From contig JADKKK010000001.1 in assembly GCA_016720545.1 (NCBI GenBank), positions 372,001 to 436,000 of the forward strand: a stretch of 64,000 nucleotides of DNA, in the 5' to 3' direction. Positions 59,626-64,000 of this stretch are shown here, in pieces. Positions within the stretch are counted from its first letter, which is position 1, and every line of letters starts with the position of its first letter. Both the position numbers and the translations under genes were made by a program. This DNA comes from Myxococcales bacterium. Its GTDB lineage: Bacteria > Myxococcota_A > Polyangia > Polyangiales > Polyangiaceae. Below the pieces are notes generated by a model. The model was not told where the DNA came from. It saw only the letters and a program-made list of their open reading frames with translations, and searched no databases.

Positions 59626-59774
59626 GTTTCGATGCCTAGCAGAGCCGGAGCAGCGCGTCCTGGGACGAGCGCAGCGGAGCGAGGGGAGCGCGTGCCACCC
59701 TGTGCCAGCAGGGGACTCGTTCGTTGAAATCGTTGACAAATTCAGCTGGAACGGTCGTTGCGTTATGCCTAGAC

Positions 59775-60579
59775 ATGCAAGCCCGAACGCGCCGCCCCGC
59801 CTCCGTCGCTCTCGTCGCTCTCGTCATGTTCACCACGCTCACCGCGGTCACGACCGCGCAAGCGGAGGAGGTGGAGCTCGCCCCTCCGGCTCCGGCCGCT
59901 CCCGTCGCTCCCGCCGTCGCTCCTATCGCTCCCACCGCGCTGCCCGCGCCCGCTACGATGGCAGCCGCGCCCACTCCGCCCGCCACCCCGGCCCCCCGCC
60001 GGCCCCGGCCGCGCCCCGGCCGCGCCCGTCGCGCCCGTCGCGCCGGCCATCTCGTTCCGCGCCTGCGCCGAGACGCCCCAAGGGTGCACGGCCGAGTCCC
60101 GCCCCAACGGGGGTTGGTACGGCTACCAGACGCTCGTGACCGACGCCGTCGCGGTGACGCTCGCGTTCGCCGCGGTGAAGCTCGGCCCTGTCGCGGGCGT
60201 CGCCTCGTTCGGCACGTACTTGCTTGGCGCGCCCATCGTGCACGCGGTCAACGGCCGCCCCGCGATGCTCGCGGCGAGCCTCGGCACACGGGTCGTGAGC
60301 CCGATCCTGGGCGCGGTCTCTGGCGCGGCGATCGGCGCGGCGGTGGACGGGTGCCGAGGTGGCGGCGACTACCTGTGCGGAGGCCCCATCGGGGGCGCGG
60401 CGATCGGCCTGCTGAGCGGGGTGACCGCCGCCGTGGTGCTCGACGCCGCGGTGTTCTCGCGGGTCCACCCCGAGGCGACCGCGCCCGCGCGCCAAGCGTG
60501 GGACGGCAAGCCCACGCTCGCGCCGACCATGGCGGCCAGCCCCACCGGCGGCACCGTCGGTCTCGGCGGGGTCTTCTGA
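59775..60579 (+). pseudogene. Secreted Pro/Ala-rich envelope protein, split by one frame change
   Basis: An N-terminal signal peptide (LVMFTTLTAVTTAQA) and a Pro/Ala stretch lie in one frame from the ATG at 59775. The C-terminal domain, from SFRACAETPQGCTAESRP through GWYGYQTLVTDAVAVTLAF to GGVF, lies in another. Removing one C from the run at 59994-59999 joins them as TPAPAGPGRAP. The C-terminal part has several glycine-rich hydrophobic helices (LGPVAGVASFGTYLLG, PILGAVSGAAIGAAV, GGAAIGLLSGVTAAVVLDAAV), as in small membrane proteins of myxobacteria. No function is known. A sequencing error is the likely cause of the break. Confidence 0.72.
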
Positions 60580-60652
60580 CCGGCCGCGCGCTTCGCCGAC
60601 GGCTCCACGGACGGGCCACCGTATCCTCCACCGTGCACACATCTGACTTATG

Positions 60653-60657
60653 AAGGA
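60653..60657 (+). promoter_or_regulatory. Ribosome binding site of the outer-membrane barrel gene
   Basis: AAGGA lies six bases before the ATG at 60664, in a short AT-richer stretch, and fixes that start. Confidence 0.65.
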
Positions 60658-60663
60658 ATCGAG

Positions 60664-61713
60664 ATGAAGCTCGCGACCCTGACGACCCTCGGCGCTCTGC
60701 TCTTGCTCACCCGCTTGGCGGCCGCGCAGCCAGTGACCGATCCGGGCGCGCCGCCGGCGCCCGCCGCGCCGCCCGCCGCCCCGGCCGCCCCCGGCCCCGC
60801 GAGCCCGGCCGCCTCGACGCCTCCTCCCGCGGCACCGGCGACGACGACGCCCGCTCCTGCGGCGGCAGCGCCACCGGCCGCGGCGGTTGCGCCTGCGTCT
60901 CCCTCCACCGAGTTGCCCCCGGCGGAACCTTCCGCGCCGCCCGCGAGCGCGCAAAAGAACGACCTCCCGTCGAGCCTCCGAGGCAGGTTCGGGCTCGACA
61001 CCGCGTCGTTCACCGACGGCGACGACGCGCTCTCGGTGATCGCGCTGCGCTTGCTCGCGTCGGTGCCGGTCTCTCAGCGAGTGGCCCTCGACGCGCGGCT
61101 CCCGCTCGGCCTCGGGATCGACAACTCCACGGCCGCGGTGCTCGGCAACCTCATGCTCGGCGCCCACGCGACGCTGCCGATCGGCACCTCGACCTGGATC
61201 TCGGTCGGCGGCGCCCTCGGCGTGCCGCTGCTCTCGGGCCGCACCCAGCGGAGCCAGGCCTACGCGGCGGCCCAGGTCCCGAGCGCGATGTGGAACCTCC
61301 ACGAGTACACCCCGTCGACGGTGCCCATCGAGCTCCGGGCGGCGCTCGAGCACGTGTGGTCGCCCATCAGCCTCCGGGCCGAGCTCGTCCCCGTGGTGAT
61401 GGCGCCGCTCGGTCGCAATGATCAGGTCGAGGTCGCGATCCTGCACGCCGGCGAGGTGGAGATCGGCGGAGTGGTCGCCGGCGGCCTGCGCCTGCAGGGC
61501 GTGGCGCTGCCTACCTTCGCCGAGCTCGAGAACACCACGTTCGCGGCCCGGTCCTCGTACCAGGCGGCGTTTGAGCCGTTCCTCGCCGTGCAGAAGCCCG
61601 GCTACTATCTGCGGGCGGGGTTCATGCTGCCGCTGAGCAACCCGCTCGGGTACTCGAGCACGGGCCTTGGCACCTACGGCGTGCGCCTCGCCGCGGGCGT
61701 CCACCTCGACTGA
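60664..61713 (+). CDS. Outer-membrane beta-barrel-like protein with Pro/Ala-rich linker
   Basis: The 349-residue protein has a signal peptide (LGALLLLTRLAAAQPV), a linker of some 75 residues made of Ala, Pro and Thr, and a C-terminal half with alternating strands and tight turns (VPVSQRVALDARLPLGLG, AHATLPIGTSTWISVGGAL, YYLRAGFMLPLSNPLGY, YGVRLAAGVHLD). This is typical of small outer-membrane barrels or periplasmic beta-sandwich proteins; the C-terminus does not end in the usual aromatic residue, so a barrel is not certain. It follows the split envelope protein gene and a GST gene comes next. Confidence 0.68.
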   Translation: MKLATLTTLGALLLLTRLAAAQPVTDPGAPPAPAAPPAAPAAPGPASPAASTPPPAAPATTTPAPAAAAPPAAAVAPASPSTELPPAEPSAPPASAQKNDLPSSLRGRFGLDTASFTDGDDALSVIALRLLASVPVSQRVALDARLPLGLGIDNSTAAVLGNLMLGAHATLPIGTSTWISVGGALGVPLLSGRTQRSQAYAAAQVPSAMWNLHEYTPSTVPIELRAALEHVWSPISLRAELVPVVMAPLGRNDQVEVAILHAGEVEIGGVVAGGLRLQGVALPTFAELENTTFAARSSYQAAFEPFLAVQKPGYYLRAGFMLPLSNPLGYSSTGLGTYGVRLAAGVHLD

Positions 61714-61751
61714 GGTCGCGCTCGCGGCCGCCCGGCGTGGTACGAGCGACC

Positions 61752-62417
61752 ATGGCGATCGAGATCTTTTGGGGAAGTGGCAGCGGTCCGTCGTGGCGGG
61801 TGCTCCTCGCGCTCGCGGTGAAGGGCGTGCCGTACGAGTCGCGGCTGCTGTCGTTCTCGAAGGGAGAGCACAGATCCGCCGAGATCGTGGCGATGAACCC
61901 GCGGGGGAAGGTGCCGGTCCTGCGCGACGGCGCGTTCTCGCTGAGCGAGTCACTCGCCATCCTGACCTACCTCGATCGGCGCTTCCCCTCACCGCCGCTC
62001 TTCGGCGAGACGCCGGAAGAGGCCGGGCAAATCCTGCGCGCGATCATGAACCACGAGTGCTACGCGCTCGCGGCGCTCGCGGCGTTCAGCCGGCCGCTAT
62101 TGTTCAACCGCCTCGACGCCCAGCGCGATCAGGTGCTGCTCGCGATCGACGGCGCCCGGGCGGAGCTGTCCGCGCTCGAGGCCGACCTCGAGTCGCGCGC
62201 GTTCCTCATCACCGAGGCGCTCTCGGCCGCCGACCTGTTCGTTTACCCGCAGGTCAAGACCTTCGAGCGCGCCCTCGGGAAGCCGGGGGCCGACACGCTC
62301 GACCACGAGCTCGGCCCATTCTCCGCGGTGTTTCCCCGCATCGCCGCGTGGTGCGGGCGCATCGAGGCGCTCCCGGGCTACGACGCCACGTTCCCGCCCC
62401 ACTGGCGCGAAGGCTGA
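61752..62417 (+). CDS. Glutathione S-transferase family protein
   Basis: The 221-residue protein has a thioredoxin-like N-terminal domain (IEIFWGSGSGPSWRVLLAL, cis-Pro in NPRGKVPVLRDG, SLSESLAILTYLDRRF) and an all-helical C-terminal domain (FLITEALSAADLFVYPQ). In the active-site region Ser-Gly-Ser-Gly-Pro-Ser stands where Ser or Cys would contact glutathione. GSTs conjugate glutathione to electrophiles or reduce disulfides. The ATG at 61752 starts the first strand. No neighbouring gene points to a particular substrate. Confidence 0.85.
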   Translation: MAIEIFWGSGSGPSWRVLLALAVKGVPYESRLLSFSKGEHRSAEIVAMNPRGKVPVLRDGAFSLSESLAILTYLDRRFPSPPLFGETPEEAGQILRAIMNHECYALAALAAFSRPLLFNRLDAQRDQVLLAIDGARAELSALEADLESRAFLITEALSAADLFVYPQVKTFERALGKPGADTLDHELGPFSAVFPRIAAWCGRIEALPGYDATFPPHWREG

Positions 62418-62461
62418 GCTCGCGGCTTGCCCTGGCCGGGTGGCCGGGTATTCTTGGTCGT

Positions 62462-63508
62462 ATGATAAAGAACGCCGCGGCCCTGCTGCTCGCGTTCGCC
62501 GCCGTCGGGTGCGCGAAGCGCAGCGAGCCGCCTCCGGGCTACCAGGGCGTCGTCGAGCTCGATGAGCGCGTGGTCGCCGCGGAGGTGTCCGGCCGCGTCA
62601 CGCGCGTCGCTGTGCACCGGGGCGATCCGGCAGCCAGCGGAGCGCTCCTCGCCACCCTCGACGACTCGCTAGCCCGGCTCGCCCGCGACGCGCGCGCCCA
62701 CGAGGCCGAGGCGGCGCGCGCCGAGCTCGCGCTCCTCCGCGCGGGGGCACGACGCGAGGACCTCGGTTCGCTCGCGGCGCAAGCGCGAGCCGCCGCGGCG
62801 TCGCAGGCGTGGCTCGCGAAGAACGTCGAACGCGCGCGCGCGCTGCGCGACGCAGGGGCCGTGCCCGAGGGAGAGCTCGATCGCGCCGAGGCCGAGCTCG
62901 CGCGGAGCACGGCGGAGCACCAGGCCCTCGAGCAGCGCGTCGCCGGGGCGCGCGCGGGTGCCAGGCCACAGGAGCTCGCGCGCGCCGCCGAACGGGTCGC
63001 GGCGCTCGAGGCGACGCTGGCCCTCGAGGACGCGCGCCTCGCTCGCTACTCCGTGCGGTCAGGGAGCGCGGGCGGGAGCGCGGGCGGGGGCGAGGGCGGG
63101 GGCGACGCGGGCGCGGCGGACGCGACGCCGTCCGTGAGCTCCGGCGCCGACACGGGCGCGGCGATGGTCGTGCTCGAGACCCACGTGGAGCCAGGCGAGC
63201 TCGCCGGCGTGGGGGCGCCCATCGCGACGCTCGGCGACACGCTCCACCCGTACGTCGACGTGTTCGTGCCTCAGGCGAAGCTCGGCCCCCTCCGCGCAGG
63301 TCACCGCGGCACGCTCCGCGTCGACGCCTCGACGGAGGCGTTCCCCTGCGCGGTCGAGCACGTCTCGCGCGCCACCGAGTTCACGCCCCGCTTTCTCTTC
63401 AGCGAGCGCGAGCGCGCGAACCTCGTGGTGCGGGTGCGCGTGCGGGTCGACGACCCCGCGCGACGGCTCCACGCCGGCGTGCCCGCGTTCGTGGAGCTTC
63501 TGCCATGA
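62462..63508 (+). CDS. Lipoprotein membrane-fusion (HlyD/YbhG-like) subunit of an ABC exporter
   Basis: The 348-residue protein has a lipoprotein signal (ALLLAFAAVGCAKRS), a biotinyl/lipoyl-like domain split into two halves (YQGVVELDERVVAAEVSGRV; VDVFVPQAKLGPLRAGHRG), and a long Ala/Glu/Arg coiled coil (about 75-200) that forms the periplasmic hairpin. A Gly/Ser-rich insert near 205-235 replaces the usual tight turn. The stop overlaps the start of the ABC ATPase gene (ATGA), so the pair makes an MFP-ABC exporter of the YbhGFSR type. The exported substrate is unknown. The start at 62462 fits the lipobox. Confidence 0.88.
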   Translation: MIKNAAALLLAFAAVGCAKRSEPPPGYQGVVELDERVVAAEVSGRVTRVAVHRGDPAASGALLATLDDSLARLARDARAHEAEAARAELALLRAGARREDLGSLAAQARAAAASQAWLAKNVERARALRDAGAVPEGELDRAEAELARSTAEHQALEQRVAGARAGARPQELARAAERVAALEATLALEDARLARYSVRSGSAGGSAGGGEGGGDAGAADATPSVSSGADTGAAMVVLETHVEPGELAGVGAPIATLGDTLHPYVDVFVPQAKLGPLRAGHRGTLRVDASTEAFPCAVEHVSRATEFTPRFLFSERERANLVVRVRVRVDDPARRLHAGVPAFVELLP

Positions 63509-64000
63509 CCGCCGCGGAGGCGCCTGCTCACCCTGGGGACGTCATCATCCACACCGAGCACCTCGCCCGTCGGTTCGGCGCGCTCGTGGCGGTGCGCGAC
63601 ATCTCGCTCGACGTCCACCGCGGCGAGATCTTCGGGGTGCTCGGGCCCAACGGCGCGGGCAAGTCGACGACCATCCGCATGCTCTGCGGCATCCTCGACC
63701 CCACGGGAGGCAAGGGCACCGTCGTCGGCTTCGACATCGCGCGGGAGTCGGAGCGCATCAAGGAGCGCATCGGCTACATGACCCAGCGCTTCAGCCTCTA
63801 CGAGGACCTGACCGTCAGCGAAAACCTGAGGTTTTACGCGGGCATCTACGGCGTTCCGCTCTTCAAACGCCGCGCGAGGGTCGACGAGGTGCTCGGCCTC
63901 ACGGGCCTCACGGCGCGGCGCTCGCAGCTCGCCGGGACGCTCTCTGGGGGGTGGAAGCAGCGCGTCGCGCTCGCGTGCGCGACCATCCACGCGCCGCAGC
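63505..64000 (+). CDS. ABC-transporter ATPase, 3' end outside window
   Basis: The 165 visible residues contain the N-terminal ATPase strands, Walker A (VLGPNGAGKSTTIRML), the Q loop YMTQRFSLYEDLTVSEN and the signature LSGGWKQRVALAC. Walker B and the H-loop should lie just beyond the window edge. The Gly-Gly-Trp variant of the signature is typical of YbhF/DrrA-like ATPases of ABC-2 exporters. The ATG overlaps the stop of the HlyD-like gene. A second ATPase domain (as in YbhF) and the permease genes are expected downstream. Confidence 0.92.
   Translation, partial: MTAAEAPAHPGDVIIHTEHLARRFGALVAVRDISLDVHRGEIFGVLGPNGAGKSTTIRMLCGILDPTGGKGTVVGFDIARESERIKERIGYMTQRFSLYEDLTVSENLRFYAGIYGVPLFKRRARVDEVLGLTGLTARRSQLAGTLSGGWKQRVALACATIHAPQ

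Noticed and set aside
56584..59727. Open frame of more than 1000 codons on the plus strand opposite the hydrolase and MscS genes
   Set aside because: It is Arg/His/Gly-rich, matches no family and lies antisense to two well-supported genes; long antisense frames are expected at this G+C.
59953..61992. 679-codon minus-strand frame over the envelope genes
   Set aside because: It is an Arg/Gly-rich mirror of Pro/Ala-rich coding sequence with no recognisable feature.
63060..63115. GGGCGGGAGCG-type repeat as a regulatory or origin repeat
   Set aside because: It encodes the Gly/Ser-rich insert of the membrane-fusion protein in frame and needs no other explanation.

Overview
The window is a contiguous piece of a very G+C-rich bacterial chromosome, most likely from the Myxococcota (Polyangia-like). 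The grounds are the high G+C, a MYXO-CTERM-type surface protein, an MXAN_5187-family protein, several FHA-domain proteins with a PP2C phosphatase, a myxobacterial-style Ser/Thr kinase (HRDVSPHN) next to a TPR protein, hybrid sensor kinases, PilC/PilS, and many lipoproteins with Pro/Ala- or Gly/Gln-rich linkers. I found no tRNA, rRNA, CRISPR array, insertion sequence or prophage. The sequence starts inside a kelch-repeat protein and ends inside an ABC-transporter ATPase gene.

Layout. 1-3.9 kb: kelch surface protein, M20 amidohydrolase, RibD/DHFR-fold reductase. 3.9-12.2 kb: a one-direction FHA / VWA / PP2C / ABC-2 transporter cluster that looks like a phosphothreonine-signalling transport module. 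12.3-15.5 kb: lexA, a triheme lipoprotein cytochrome, a cyclic-nucleotide-binding protein and trxB. 15.6-19.9 kb: an envelope operon (periplasmic beta-rich protein, MXAN_5187 family, FadL/OmpP1 barrel). 20-27 kb: a pair of two-component proteins, then divergent ruvB and mutS2. 27-30.4 kb: a GNAT acetyltransferase, a TetR/glycosyltransferase operon with a clear operator, and a Phd/ParE toxin-antitoxin pair. 30.5-33.5 kb: an AT-richer polymorphic-toxin island with a truncated RHS protein, its overlapping immunity gene and a SUKH gene. 33.6-41 kb: BMP substrate-binding protein with a CDF transporter, a SurA_N-like protein with a UPF0158 protein, glpK, and a UbiB/ABC1 kinase. 41-48 kb: a serine hydrolase, pilC-pilS, an MlaC-like protein, a TPR protein with a Ser/Thr kinase. 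48-60 kb: a double C-type-lectin lipoprotein, an FHA-sigma54 activator, a PilZ protein, a PpiD-like foldase with an M16 peptidase, a nucleotidyltransferase cassette between direct repeats, an alpha/beta hydrolase and an MscS channel with a cyclic-nucleotide domain. 60-64 kb: envelope proteins, a GST and the start of an MFP/ABC exporter.

Four genes are split by a single-base frame change in or next to a short C/G run (VWA-FHA near 9060, glycosyltransferase near 28975, serine hydrolase near 41587, envelope protein near 59996). Each joins into a sensible protein when one base is added or removed. This points to homopolymer sequencing errors rather than many real pseudogenes, although true frameshifts cannot be excluded from one sequence.

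The parts most worth following up are the FHA/VWA/PP2C/ABC cluster, the RHS island with a possibly GNAT-like toxin tip and a diverged copy of the ruvB leader, the sensor protein with a phosphoacceptor helix but no ATPase domain beside a complete kinase, and the nucleotidyltransferase cassette bounded by 28-base direct repeats.
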